DNA of 64,000 bases from Leucaena leucocephala (lineage: Eukaryota; Streptophyta; Magnoliopsida; Fabales; Fabaceae). The DNA lies in NCBI GenBank assembly GCA_037074615.1, contig CM073570.1, positions 15,844,185-15,908,184 of the forward strand, given 5' to 3'. The notes under the pieces are model-generated. The model was given only the letters and a program-made list of their open reading frames with translations, had not been told where the DNA came from and did no database searches. Of this stretch, positions 17,150 through 30,454 are shown one piece after another (the first letter of the stretch is position 1; the number at the start of each line of letters is the position of its first letter). The position numbers were made by a program, and so were the translations under genes.

Positions 17150-17730
17150 AACGTCAAGACTTTTGACAGGGTGTAGAAATATTGATGGATGAACCTTTGA
17201 CAGGGTTGGTAGGATAACGCATGTATCGTATCTCATCAATGTGCAAGAACCAAAAACCCTGCCTAGGAACAGGTGCGACATACTCCTGAGGAAAATGTAT
17301 TTGGCAAGAGCAAAATACTTGTCATGAAAACCTTGAACGCCAATCGCAACCCTGAAGTGCTTGAAATAGAACAACCTATCCTCTTCCAATACTTCATAGA
17401 AAATGGTCTATGATTTCGTCCCCAGCAAGCCTGACAATCATTCGTGTCCCCTTCTCGAATGCAAAAGGGAAATGGAAGTTATAAGAAATAGAGAATATGA
17501 CTGGCAAGGAAAAATTGTTTGCACACAAACCTGCTCATCAAAAACTATGAAGTCCAGAGACAAGAACATTCTGGGGATATCCAAAGTCATTCTCACGGTT
17601 GTCGTAGTTAGAGCGAGCGAAGTGAAGAAGAAGAGGAGGTAAGATTTGAAATGCACGGAGCCCAAATGAGTTCGCAAGGGCTTGGAGGGAAGCCGTTACT
17701 GTTGCTTTGAACAGTGAAACTCTCACGAAT
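17150..17730 (-). pseudogene. RPA1-like OB-fold (DUF223-type) fragment with frameshifts
   Basis: On the minus strand a peptide RMFLSLDFIVFDEQ (about 17575-17530) resembles the OB-fold core of plant RPA70/DUF223 proteins (form: LSLDFILLDEKGTRI). A possible 77-nt intron follows, then KGTRMIVRLAGDEI (from about 17450). An extra base near 17400 breaks the frame before YEVLEEDRLFYFKHFRVAIG, which fits the next strand of the same fold (form: EGxVYxIxNFxV). An upstream piece, RSNYDNREN, is in yet another frame. A later open stretch, RQGFWFLHIDEIRYMRY, ends in a stop near 17150. At least two frame breaks argue for decay. Such OB-fold genes are sometimes carried by Helitrons, but I found no Helitron ends. 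A live gene with unusual splicing is the main alternative. Confidence 0.4.
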
Positions 17731-17799
17731 GTGGGATTAGAAGTTAATGAATGGCTAAAAGTGCTATTACTTGTTAATTTGTACTAATACAAATTGAAA

Positions 17800-18575
17800 A
17801 TATGTTGAAAGTGTTTAAAAATATTGAAACAATTTAGAATGGCTTTTGTAAAGAATTTATGGGGAAAAAGTAATTTTAGATAAGCTATTTTTTAGAAAAA
17901 AAATATTTTAAATAAATAGGTATTTTAGATAGTTATTATTAGAATAACTTTTATAATTGATAAATTATTAGAAAATATATAAGATAAAATAAATAAATAA
18001 TTATAATTTATTGTTCATCATCTTTATCTATCCTAACAAGTGAATAGCGAGCCATTTTCATCCTTATCCTATATAGTTATAAACAGTAACCGTCATCTTC
18101 ATCCTATCGCTGTAAGCTAGTGATAACTATTGACTAGTAGCGACTAGCGACGACAGAGAAGATCAGAAGCGAAGACTAGAGACTAAAGAGAAGTGACAAC
18201 GTCAGAGGTGACCCTAAATCTAAAAGACGATGATAAGCACAGACAGGGAAAAAGAGACGACGATGGAAGCAACCCTTGAAAGCGACAACAATGGAGGCGA
18301 CAACGATAACAAACTAAAAAAAACATAGAAATAAAGAAGAGAGAGAAAAGAAAATAGATAGTATCATAAATAATAAAATTAAAATGACAGTTACATAACT
18401 CATAAACTCTTTTTTTTTACCTAAAAACTATTTTTAAAAATTTATTTAAAATAATAGTTTAATCTATTAAATTTTTTTAGATAAATAAAATTTTTTATTT
18501 TAAATTTTCTTAAAACTATAATTTGTGCACTTTTTAAAACAATAGATTTGGGTCTTGCCAAACACCCACATTAAC
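17800..18575 (+). mobile_element. Tourist-like MITE family copy B
   Basis: It shares the left arm (text like TTAGAATAACTTTTATAATTG, then TTGTTCATCATC) and the right arm (GACAGTTACATAACTCATAAA onward) with copy A. The core (about 18030-18310) has the same GACGACGATGATAAGCACAG-like GA-rich text but is shorter. The right end reads GCCAAACACCCAC, the inverse of GTGGGTGTTTGGC. The left end is diverged. The element ends about 200 bp upstream of the transporter ATG and so may form part of its promoter. Confidence 0.6.
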
Positions 18576-18773
18576 TATTTTAGATTCGAGCATTACATGC
18601 AACGTCACCGTTTCGTTCTTCGTGTTTAGCTCCGCCCGTATTGGGGCCGCTAAATTTGCTGTGTTAACAGCATAACCGGTCCATCCCTCGCCGATCATTC
18701 GATCCCCGATCTCAGTCGTTCTCAGAGTCTCAGTTCCTTTCTATCTGTGTCTTAATTCCAACATAATTAGCCC

Positions 18774-21700
18774 ATGGCGATAACCATTGAAAGCTCAGTT
18801 TGGGAGCCAAATCCATTCACATACATCTTCCTCTTCTTCTCTTGCTGCTTCTCAATCTTTCTTTTCCCTCATTTCTCTATTTCCAACAGAACATCTACAG
18901 TCTTCGACCATGGAACCTCTTCCTCATTTCTTCGCTTTCAGCGGAAATTCCTTCTTCTCTATTCTCTATCTTCAGGTGAAATGATTTTACTATAATATCA
19001 CTGTTTGGATTTCAAGAAAATGTGCGTGTAGAAAAAGGAGAATGAACTTTTGAAATTGAAATTTATGCTTTCTTAGTTGATGGTGTTAGAATTAAACCAA
19101 AACGGACATTATTCTTTTCTTCAATTTGATCTTCGGCTTTTGCAACCAATTTTCGAAAATTTTTAATTGTAAGCTGCATTTCTTAGTCAATTTAGCTTTA
19201 GATCTGTTATGTGAGTGCTAATTTCATTTTTCTTACTTCCATCTTGTCAGTGATGGAAGGCTTGTGGTTAGCTTTCGGTGAGTTCGAGTTAACTTCTTAC
19301 GGAGTTGGAAGGGAGCAGATGGTTATGTCTCTCTGTTATGGATTTGCGGCGTCTCTATTTGCTAGTCCTTTTCTTGGCGTGATTTCAGACTTAATGTAAG
19401 CCTATAGTTTTACCTGTTGTTATTGCTACGGTGTTTATACATTAGTTCTAATTTCTTAACGGCCCAACATTTACTGAGAATTGTCAATTTCAGTAAGTCT
19501 GATGTTAAAGTTACAAGTATTATTCGACATTGTTGCATTAGTCATTATATGCATTTATGATTTATTTTTTTGAAAAAAAATGATAATGTGTATCATTCAT
19601 AGTGAAAAATCCAGTGTTCGATATGGAAGAACCACCAACACTTCGAATGATCATTGGGGAAGTATTTTCTGTTGATTTGAAGTCAACTTTCATTGCAATG
19701 ATGTCAGGAAGGGGAAAACTGCTCATCTTTGACAAGCATTCTTTTCATGGTCCTAAAACTGCCCAATACCCAACTTTTGTGACATAATTTTAACTATATA
19801 TTTGGTGGTGCCTAGTTCCATGGTTTTTTTTTTTTCCTTTTTCTATTTTTAAGTATTTCTGCTATCTGAGTCATGACATCCTCCTGTGTCATTTGGAACA
19901 TGAAGCATGTTTTTGCTATGTTAGAGTAGACACTTTAGCAGCTTGGAAATTTATGAAGTGCATATGCAAAACTTTGCTTCTTCGAGATATATACAGTTAT
20001 CATAATTATAATTTTCAGGTGGTGTTGTTGCATGACATGCTGCAACTAACTTATTATTTTCTGTGTAGGGGTCACAAGAAAGTATGCATATTTTTTGGCA
20101 TCCTACACTTTCTTGTTGGAATATGGAAGAGGGTTTCCGAGTATCCAAGCATTTTTGTCACTAGCATTTGTCTCTCTCTTGCCAACACGATATTTTCATT
20201 CAGTTTTGAGAGTTGGATGGTCACTTTGCATGAAAAGGTATTCAGTAAATTTTCTCCTATACTCTCGATTCCATGCAAACATAGATCTCAGCCCAGACAT
20301 CTATAACACTTGCGCTAGATAGGGACTTATTTATTCTCTTCAGTTTTAATAACATGGGCTGGTCCTTTTTTTCTTATTTGTTTTAGTGTATTTGGCTACT
20401 GAAGTATGTCATTTCCTATCTCTGAATATAGGATAACTGACTTTGAATATCTACAATCTAACGTCAAATTCTTTTTAAAGCAGCAAGGGCACAGGCTAGA
20501 TTCTCTTAATGAAACATTTTGGTTAATGGCTTTTGTTAAGCCTGCATGTTTTATTGCCAGCCAAATGTTTGGAAATTGGCTGGTTGGTGATAATTTCGAG
20601 AGAAAAACTGCTCCTTCCACTGCAGCCATCTTCCTAGCAACAGTATGTATCACGTTTCTTTCCAGAGGATGGGCAGAAAATCCACGAGCAATATCCTTTA
20701 AGGATTATAGTGTGTCCTTCTATGCATATATATTAGGTGGTAAGATCCACATGCTTTCTAAGTTCTTGTTTACTCCTACATGTATATCAATAACTCGTTA
20801 TTCTTAAATTGTTAATTTGTTATGTCCTCTTCTTGATCTTATTTTTGAGTTCAAATGATTTTTTGTGGATTGACATGATATAGAAAATTCTTACATATAA
20901 ACATTTAAAGGAGTTATTAGGTTCTACTAGAGAATTACCTGCTTATATTGTTCAATGATTTTATGATGAGCTTACTAAGAATAACATATAGATGAAAATT
21001 CTATTATCTCCAGATAAAAGGATATGGCTTTTGGGATGGGCACAGGCTTGCCTTTACTTCTCCATTGGAATCTTTTGGATCCTCTGGGCTCCTACAGTGG
21101 TGGTATGATTTAATTTTCACAGTGGAGATTTTTTTTTTATATATACTTGTTCTAATCTCTAGATCTACATTGCGTTGATAGCTTTTTGTTATTATTCTCT
21201 TAAGGCTTCTTTTTATTGATCAACGTGGAAATTGAAGTCCATGAACAAATTTAATGTATTATTGTGGCAAAGGCATCTATCTTTTTTCCATGATTTAATC
21301 ATATTAAAATGGAGGCTTCATGTTAAGCAACCTTCTACGTTTATGGTTCAAAGTTTAGAATACATTATTTGGTGCTTCTGTATTCAGGCTGATGGACGAG
21401 AAGTGCATCTAGGATTGATTTATCCATGCTTTCTGGGATCAAGAATGCTAGGAAGCACTATATTTCCGTGGCTGACAAGGGGACATTTACCTATTAGAAC
21501 TGAGGACTTCCTAGTATACGCATACATCATACTTGGTCTTGTCCTGTCTATTATAGCTTATGATTATCAGGTGAAGTTACCTCATATTTTTACAAGCATA
21601 CAATACACTTGTCAGGTTGTAGAGGTGGAAATCCAGAGTCTAGTCTGAAAATTGTTTATATGCAGGAAATAGGAGTTCTGGTGACACTGTTTATCCTGTT

Positions 21701-22637
21701 TCATGCTTGTGTTGGGCTCATTTTACCATCACTCGCCAGATTGAGGACCATGTAAACAAACTCATTAAATTCTGGGTGTCTGTTATTCATTCGATTGTGT
21801 TAGTTTTGGTGATTGTGTTAATTTAATTGAAGGTATGTGCCTAATGAGTTGCGTGGAGGGATGATGGGCCTTTCTCTTGCCCCCGCTAATGCAGCAATGC
21901 TGCTTTCTTTGGTGCAAGTGAGTGTTTGTACATAACGGTACATAAAATTGTAGGAGACATATAGTTAACCAATTAAGTATTCAACTCTAGTTGACAACAT
22001 GGACAGTATGATGAAAGTAATTTGTGTCTCTTGGCATTTGAAGTCTGAATACTGATAATTGTTGAGGATGGCTTACGAAATAGCTATTGGAAAGAGGTCC
22101 TGTTCTGATGAATTCCTTAAAGTCCTCCATGCTTTACCATCAAGTAACAGAAACAAGTGTTGTTTTTAATTGCCAACCAACCTTTCATGATACTTATCCA
22201 TACCATGATAAGCCTGCTTTGAAAAATTCTGCTTATAGACAGTTGAGTTTGGCTCAGATTTCTGTGCTTGAATGGTACCACTATACCCATGAGTTGATCA
22301 CTGATTTTTATATATACACAATAGTAATGGAGAAAGGTTTTGTCATTGAAATTTAACGTTTCAGATATAAAGTACTAATCTTCACTGCATTTTTCCTAAG
22401 CACCCAGCTTGAAATTGTGAAAATATTTATATATTTGTTTGCCATCTGGTTCTTGTGAGTATTTAATGTCATAATATAGTTACTTCCTTGTAACTGTTGC
22501 AGGTTGGCTACTATCGGAATGTTGGGAATGCAGCATTGATGGCATTTGGTGTGTTGGGACTATTGACTGCAGCTGGTTGCATGCATGCCTTGAAGCAATG
22601 GGGGAAGCAACCATATAATAACTGGCATAAACAGTAA
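18774..22637 (+). CDS. Major facilitator, MFSD5 / molybdate-anion transporter-like
   Basis: Polytopic membrane transporter of the MFSD5/MOT2 family, related to Chlamydomonas MOT2, which takes up molybdate; the plant substrate is inferred from that. Exons: 18774-18975, 19251-19395, 20069-20237, 20481-20739, 21014-21102, 21388-21570, 21666-21751, 21833-21917, 22503-22637. All joins are in frame and give 450 residues. Conserved runs are DHGTSSSFLRFQRKFLLLYS, VMEGLWLAFGEFELTSYGV, the DSLNETFWLMAFVKPA segment, ADGREVHLGLIYPCFLGSRM and the C-terminal WGKQPYNNWHK. They match Arabidopsis At4g27720-type proteins as remembered. The usual IG at the exon 2/3 junction reads MG here. Many hydrophobic segments are visible, consistent with 12 TM helices. 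Several introns contain open frames that are not exons. The ATG sits in CCCATGGCG. Confidence 0.93.
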
Positions 22638-23727
22638 ACGCATACTGCTGCTTTGGAAGACTTTTGAAAAGGCGGATGTCTTTCTTGTTGATGAAAAGTG
22701 ACGAACAACTAAAGATGTAGACTTCAGATGATGCATGCAGGGTGAAATAAATTTCAGAAAGCAGGTATTATGCCCAACAATTACTGAATGCAGAAGGAGA
22801 TTGACTTTGTAGTAGCGTCTCTAAGGACCAAAAGAAAGGCTGAAGACGGACATCTCCCAGTTTAACTCTCACTTCAAACGCCTAGTCCATGAGCTGAAGT
22901 TCGCTTCTTTCAATATATCAGCTATACTATACAAAATTATACAGGCCTAAAGGGTTTATAAATTTACACTGTTATGTTGTGAATACATTTGGTTTTGCTT
23001 GTGGAGATCTGGCTAGCCACACAAGTGTCTGGAGTGGATGGCATGTGCAGATTTGCGAGTTCTTTTGGGAGTGCAGTGCACCTAAAGATAGGGAGGTGAA
23101 AACTAATCTCCTAGTTCGAGCATGCTATTCATTTGATGGAGACACCATCTAGGTATTACCATAGTAGTTTCAATTGAGCTCTTGCCCCTTTAATATTATA
23201 AATAGTCTACTGTCGTATCCTAACTTTTCATTATTTTTAGTAGAGAGACAGTAATGATTTGAAGATCTTGCATGAATTAAATTTCATTTTTTGTATAGAA
23301 AATTAGATTTCATATTACCAACATCTGTTTGAAAGCCTGAGTTTGGAACTGAATAATGATTGCATTTGGAATATGGATTGCAGGGGAGGCTTTTTCTGGT
23401 TTGGAGAAGAAATATATTGGCATTAGTAGTGTTCTATTGACATTGAGTTAACGTAGAAAAATAGTTTGAGAATATCTCATGGTCTTTATTTTCGCGGTGA
23501 CTTCTAAGTAGCCTCTGAAGATGTAAATTTCATGATATCTTTTTTTTTTTTTTGGAAAAAAACAAGTTATAACCTGCTTGATATACAACGTTAGCACCGG
23601 ATATTTTCAAAAAAAAAAAAAAAAAGTACCCGATATTTTCATTTTATCCTGTAGAGTTGTTAACTAGCTAAACTGGAAACTCAGACAATGACAAGACTCA
23701 AAATTCATGAATCGCAAGCGACATGAT
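22638..23727. other. Convergent spacer between transporter and prolyl hydroxylase
   Basis: It holds the 3' ends of two converging genes. No coding region is supported. A run of 17 A at 23609-23625 is flanked by two near-identical 11-mers (CGGATATTTTC at 23598-23608, CCGATATTTTC at 23630-23640), described as a separate observation. Confidence 0.5.
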
Positions 23728-26700
23728 TTATAAGTCATCCTGTTCTTGATCTCTTATCCACTTTGTAGCCACCCATTTCTCCCCTTTTATCACTGGGCAG
23801 CTTCCATGGAGTGAGGTCTGCCAAAACATCCATAGGAAAAAGATGAGAAATCATAAAAGAACCCACAAAAAACGGCATGGCTCGGTAATTATGTGATTTA
23901 TATGAAGTGCTTTTAAGAATACAGTACCATGAGATAAAGAATAAGTATGCATATTTTCACCTTTTTCCCTCCATATTTTGAAAGCATTTTACGAGTATAA
24001 TATTTCACATATTTTAAATTTATAATAGGTGACAAGAATGTACGCTACCGATTTTGCGGCCACTGAAGTATAAGATGCCTATTTGATGAGATGATCAGGT
24101 AACAAAACAAACATTTAGATATATAATGTAAAACTTATAAAAGTATGTGTTTTATAATTTATAGAGTATAGTGCAGTAGTTCGATGCAAAGCACGAGTCT
24201 ATAATTTGGTTCTATATGGAATGATTTAGGCTAAAGCCACTAGTTACAGAGCGTTATGAATCTTCAGGTTAGCAATTGGCGGAGAATTTAAATATACCTG
24301 TGTGCAAAGCACGTGTCAACAATCTAGTTACCACTTAACTTTGCAAAATTTTCTCAATCCAACTTCATGCTTTTAAGGTTTATGACGGAGATTTTGAAAG
24401 AAACTTAGGAAATTGTTATTTAATTGGTTTATTAAAAAAATATTCTGATGATGATGATAAATCAAGTCATTGTCATTAGCAAGTACTTTGGAAATTTTGA
24501 CATAAGTTTGTACAAAAATACGTATTTATTAAAAAATATCTATTTTTAATATAAGATATATTTAACTAAAAATTAATATGATATATTTTTTATAAAATAT
24601 CCTAATCATCTTCTTTAATTATCTATCTCTCTCTTACTTGATTATTATTAAGAAAATATCAATCTAAAAAATTAATAAATATATTTTATATTTAAAATTA
24701 AAATTAAAATTTTAATTAAATTTTATATTAAATACTGGTGGGAGAGTAGTAACTTTCTTTCATCTGGCTTTATTTTCATTTTCGCTTATTTAAACAACCG
24801 ATGTGATAATTCAATATCCCAATCCCTTCCCGTTCAGCTTTTCACTTTTTCTGAGATATTTCTTTTGCCTATTCTTGAGTTTCCTACTTTATTAATATTA
24901 ATAAATAATCGATTTAGTATAAGTACTTATCATGCAACAAAACAATAATTAATAATTAAGCATAAACAAAGTTAAAGATGTGATGTAAAAATAGATTAGG
25001 CCTCGAAAAGTTATAAATGGTAATAACGATGATGATGGGATTAGAATACTAACCGGGTCGATTGTACCGTTATTTAACAGTGAATAAAATAGAAGTCCAT
25101 CCCCTTGTCGTGGCCTTACTTTCAAACCAATGCAGTCGTCATAACCGTAGCTCCCGTCCATGTTCAAGCCATTCTGCAGAGTACATAACGCGCTAAGTCC
25201 ATGACTATTCATTCAAAGCCGAAACGGGAAGTATGCTAACTGAGATGCGAGGGCAAGCCAGTTGGTTTTACCTCAAACGGAAACATGGTCTCCCCACCTT
25301 CCTCAACATCACTTAAATACAGTAAAAAGGACGCCATCTGCATGGTTAATTACTTGAAGAAATGAATTAATCAAGACATCCAAAACTTTATATATATATA
25401 TAGCCTTTACATGTGAAGATTATTTAAACTAACATCCCACGGGAAGCGCCAAAAGGGGGGGAAATTGAAGTTAGTTCTCCAGCTGGTCTTTTCCTGAACT
25501 CTGAGAAACCAATAGGAGAAATAACTTCGTATATTTGAAGGAAGGACCCTTATTAGAATCTCAAAAGAAAACTTCATAGTAACAAGATGATCTTGATGTA
25601 AAAAGAAAGAGACAACCCCGCCAAATAACCTTAAATGAATGTCAGATAAACTGAATATTACAAGCCCCATGCTGTTAGGTTTTGTTTTTTAACATGACGA
25701 CGTCAAAACAAACAAAATTATGATCAGAATAACTTTCAAATGAGAATTATAAGTTCTACTTCAGACATACCCTTTGGCTCTTTTGAGGGCCATATTCAGC
25801 AGGATTGAATGCATCATAATGAGACATATATCTCTGCCCGACCTCATAACGCAGGATGTTGAATGCCTGAAACATGGTAATTTCCTCAGCCAATTTTAAA
25901 ACCTTCCCGGTAAATACAGGGTGTGCAAAAAATGCAATGGTATAAGCGTACAAACACAAAAGGACAACACACCCAACCCCAACTTTATTCCCTATCCCCA
26001 CTACTTTTGCTCACCTCCCTTTGTTTTCTTCTGATTTGATATGGGAAGAAAAGGAGCAAGCAGATTGAGAATTTGACATATTATAAGGCGGCTTGGATGA
26101 TATGTGGAACATTTATCTCCTACAGAACTTCCACAAAAGCACTGTCTATTGAAAGCTCAAATGCATAACTATCCAATTTTTCTTATCTCATTCTGGCCAC
26201 CAAACGGTTTTTTTTTTCCTTTTTGTTTTGGGGTGGGGGCCTGTTGTTCCATGTCCCTCATTAATCCAACATTTAAGTCTCAGTTACCAAAAGCATACTG
26301 CTGTATTCCCTAATATGGGCAGGGAAAAGCAAACATATAGGGAGGAACTGTTCGGCACTCAGGAGGCATTATTCTAGTATATTTAGGGATGAAACCAAGT
26401 TAAGGTTCTAAACTGAACCTCGGGTAATATTTTCTGTGACTCAGGTCAAGAAGGGAAACAAGAAATATTGAAATGAAAGCAAAAGGAGAGACATCCTGAT
26501 TTGAAATTTGAAAAATGAAAAGCCTAGGGAGAAGGAGCATAGTAAGACAGGCTCTTCTATCGTGACCTGGGCAAAAGAATCTTCTCTCTTCCTCCAATCT
26601 CAAGTGCACTTACATTGCTATAGAACATGAAGCCAGTTGGAAAGAAAGGGAAGCTTATATATTACAATGTTGATCACAGGTACGAAATTTATGGCCAGGA

Positions 26701-28484
26701 AGGAAAGGAGAGAGAAAATATTACAGGTAAAGTCAAACTAACCAGTTACAAAATTAAAGTAAATGGATATACATGTAAATTTGGATCAACAGCGTTTTTC
26801 AAATTCTGTTTTCTGCAGAAAAGATTTCAGTAGGGGCATTACCTCTCCATTAACCCTGGGAATCATTGTTGCTCTTGCAATTTTTTCCTCAATGACACCT
26901 AAGACGCCTGTTTTATCCTCGGAAGAGCTGATAAACATGCCTGAACTGTTCAAAAAAATATATATAATCTTGTTAACGAATTTGTTCAATTGGGTGACAC
27001 GATTCTAGAATTAGAGGAGAAGATCCTCTCATTACCCAAGTCACTCATTCTTCCATAGGCGAGATCATAGATCAATTATAAGGTAGCACTTGTACCGTGC
27101 AACCTATAAAGTATCATCAACATACAACTAGAACACAGTAAATGGAACTCCCAGAGTAAGAACTCGGGAATCTTGCTTCTTTTCTTTTAGTGGGAACAAA
27201 TGGATCATGCTGAAAATCAGGAACTAAAACACATTGAATTTGTAAAGCTTGTGATCCAAGAACTGCCTACATCTCGATTTCTGAGATGCAGAAATCTCAT
27301 TCACATTCACCAAATTTTCAATCAGAGCTCATCGTAAACTTTGGACAAGCTAATATAAAGTTTGGCATCCAACTTGGTTCACGATACCTTGTGTTTTAAA
27401 AGTTTGGTATCCCAGTTATTGCAATAATATTGTTTCTAGCGGCATGGCTCGAACAAGGCTTATTGAATACCGTGTCTTTGCAATTTTTGTAAGGCAAAAC
27501 AGTAAAGTATTCCGCAGACACATGCACGCTACCTTGTTCTAACCCCCTTTGTATTCTCCTCTGTTTCTCCATCACGTAATGCCAAAATGGATGGTTTGAG
27601 GCCACTTCTTGCCATCGTCATTATGCTTTCACATTGTTCTGAACTTGAAAAATTCGGAAAATACAGAGCACGAGGTTTCCAGCTCAAAATCTAAGGAACA
27701 CGAGCACAAAGATACAGCAATTTTAGAGTCAATGCACGAGAACTAGTATATAGTGAAGGCTACGACTAAACTCCCACCTTTGTAACCATTAACTAAAGTT
27801 AATTGAAGAAGTAATCAATTCATCACCAGAATAGCATGACAAAGGTCCAACACTTGGGCAAGTAAACTAGTAATACAACTTCAAGTGTCTGCTCTTACAC
27901 ACTAACTTCTATGAAATCAAATACTAACGTAAACTTACATGTTTCTCTGGCTCCACAACAGATTTTATATTCAGCTAAATTGTTTGCTGCATTAGCTTAG
28001 AGAGGAAAGGCATAATAAAAAACACCCCATATCTAGATTCGTTTCGATTCTAACTAAGATGGCATCTGCATCACGGCCTTGCTCTGCGAAAAAAAAAAAA
28101 CTCTTCGATAAACAAAATCTCGCACCTGAAAAGGAATGGACGTTATAGAATCATCACCGGACTCTCCAGCATGTAAAAAATTGTACTGCGTCGCCTCGTT
28201 CGTCGATTCAAGGAACCTCGGTCTCGGCCTGAGGCCAAATACATCATCCTGCGAATTTACTGCGATCGGTTAAACAGATAATTTCCGATCAAATAATCTA
28301 AGAAATGTATCACATAAATCTCGAGGATTATGAATAGAATTGGAAAGAAGACCTGAGAGCTAGAGAAGAGACTTGAGCCGAAGAATCCGGAAAGAAAGAA
28401 AAGGATGCAAAGGAAAAGGACAGAGGTTGAGCCAAACTTCTTTGTCTTCAAGCTCAAATTTCCTCTGACGGTTTTGGATTTCAT
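23728..28484 (-). CDS. Prolyl 4-hydroxylase (2-oxoglutarate/Fe(II) oxygenase), P4H9-like
   Basis: Type II membrane enzyme of the ER/Golgi that hydroxylates prolines in cell-wall extensins and arabinogalactan proteins before O-glycosylation. Minus exons: 28484-28353, 28248-28126, 27690-27533, 26945-26843, 25866-25771, 25337-25272, 25173-25054, 23817-23728. All are GT-AG and in frame, total 295 residues, a normal length. A signal anchor lies at about residues 19-40 after a basic N-terminus (MKSKTVRGNLSLKTKK). Iron ligands are His188 and Asp190 in RYMSHYDAFNPAEYGPQ and His270 in SLHGSCPVIKGEKWVATKW; Lys280 there should bind 2-oxoglutarate. Conserved LRDGETEENTKGVRT and LSDVEEGGETMFPFE are present. 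The usual SQRVASF reads SQRMASF, at the exon 5/6 join. It most resembles Arabidopsis At4g33910-type enzymes from memory. Nothing looks broken. Confidence 0.94.
24525..24745 (+). repeat. AT-rich MITE-like repeat family, copy in P4H last intron
   Basis: The block includes ATATAAGATATATTTAACTA, then CTTACTTGATTATTATTAAG and AATATCAATCTAAAAAATTA. The same order of blocks recurs at 48720-48905, 56905-57140 and, reversed, at 52545-52765. It lies inside the 1.2-kb last intron of the prolyl hydroxylase gene. The low complexity of the DNA limits confidence. Confidence 0.45.
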
Positions 28485-28687
28485 TTGGATTCGTGGTTTT
28501 GTAAAACTGAAAAATTTAGGCGTGCTCTAGCGAGAGTGGTCTGGGCCTCTTAGCAATGAATTTGCAGGTCTGCGTGCGTCAGGTCAATTGCAGTACTCGA
28601 TAAGCTTTTATTCATTTGATTCGGAAATTAATGCATTGCTGGGCGCACGCCGACGACAGATTCGCTGATTCTGAGCTTTGAATATTG

Positions 28688-28716
28688 CTTTATATGGCTA
28701 AGGGGTGGCCACGTGG
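28688..28716 (-). promoter_or_regulatory. Candidate TATA box and G-box of the prolyl hydroxylase gene
   Basis: Minus-strand GCCATATAAAGC (28698-28688) is a TATA-like site about 205 bp upstream of the ATG. Just upstream lies CCACGTGG (28709-28716), a perfect G-box core of the kind bound by plant bZIP and bHLH factors. Response to light, hypoxia or stress is inference only. Confidence 0.4.
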
Positions 28717-28744
28717 CGGATGGTTATTGGGTTTTTATAAAAAC

Positions 28745-30454
28745 GCTGTTTGTCTTTTAATCGCCTTTTTCGTCTCTCTTTCTCGTTTATGCACATGCGT
28801 AATTAGTTAATACTTATAAGGATTAATTGAATAATTTAATTTAATTAATTTAATTTATTAATTATAATTAATATAAAAATTATTTGAATAATTTAATTAA
28901 ATTAAAAATAATATAATATAAATTTAAGATTTTAAATTTATTTATAATTAATTAATTTTTTAATTTTTTAATATATCTAAATTAGTCTAATTACTTATTG
29001 GTCTTACTACATTTTATTAATATAAAATATATTTAACTAATTTAAATATATTATAAAAATTAATTAAATTAATTAGTTATAATTATTATATATTATATTT
29101 TTTAAAATATTTTATTTAATTATTGTATTTTTTAACTATTTTTAATAAAAATGTTCTTAATATGTATAATTATATAGATATATTTTAAAGAAAAAATTTA
29201 TAATTTTAAGAGATAAGATAAATTATAATAGTATAATTAGAATAAAATTAAATTATTTAGCTAACTCTTATAATTAATTAAAATTTAAGAAAATATTTTA
29301 AATAAAATAGTAGTAGTTATTTAGTTTCTCTTTTCTCGTACTCATTGTAGTCTCTTTTTTGTACGTGAGATTTCTCAAAAAAAAATTATAATAGGTTTTA
29401 AACATCTCTAACCGTATTAATTATTTATTTTATTAAATACCTTAATCATGATGTAGAGAGACATAAAATTATACTATTTAATAAATTTTATTGAGGTAAG
29501 GTAATTTTAAAAAATAATTGAAAATATGGATATATATGTTTAATAAAAATAACTAATTTTCATAATTGTTAAACGAATAATAAAAATAATTTGAGAGGGT
29601 ATCCTCCTCCATTCCACAGTATAAGTTGAATTCAACTAACACATAATGAAAAAAAATTATTTAATTGGAAGTTATATTATTAAAAATGTAAACAAAAATT
29701 GTAGTACTTCTAAATTTATCCTTATAAAAAAATTAAGATTACATGTTTCTCAAATAAATAAGTTACTTGTAATATTTAATTGTATAGAAGGGAAGAATAG
29801 AAGAAAAAAATATTAAATGCTTTAAATTTTATTAAATTGGACTTATATTTTGAATATGACAAAAATGAGAGGGAAGGACTTATTTGTGAATGAAGAAGGT
29901 AAGATAAAAATACCAAGTTCACACATTCTAATAAAACAATTTTAACTAATTTGTTTAAATTTTTTCTTTTATTTTTCTACTCCTTCCCTCAATTAATGCT
30001 CATCATTTTCTTAACTTTACTGTAGGGGGGGCTAAATCCTTTTATTCATTGTTTAGGATATTTTCAGGAAAAATTATTGAGTATTCCTAAAAGTGTGTAA
30101 ATTGTGGAATGCTCTCTCCCATGCTTTTTGTAAAGCATTTGAAAAGAGAGATTTTTTGTCATTTTTACAAACCACCACATAGGATAGTTATTATATTTTC
30201 TTTTTCCATGTTGCTCTTATTCAATGCTGGTAACTATTTTTCTGACTTGGCTATTCACTTCTCAAAATATATGTTTAATAAGGACAAAATTGGAAACTTA
30301 ATTACTTTTTAGACATAATCAATAAGTTTTAAGCATTTTCTTATTTGGGCTGTTGGGGTTTGGGCTGATGGACGGAAAGAGGCCCAATAATTGTAAGTGC
30401 TGCTTGTAAAAATAAACTTCATACTAATTTACCCATTATCTGTAAGTTTAACTG
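28745..30454. other. Very AT-rich intergenic DNA
   Basis: From about 28800 to 29330 the sequence is nearly all A/T with recurrent TTAATTAATT-like text, probably old MITE-like copies. A short open frame at 30109-30312 has no recognised domain. No gene is supported. Confidence 0.5.

Noticed and set aside
19602..19787. Open frame inside transporter intron 2
   Set aside because: The in-frame join of 19395 to 20069 gives the expected family sequence without it, so it is intronic.
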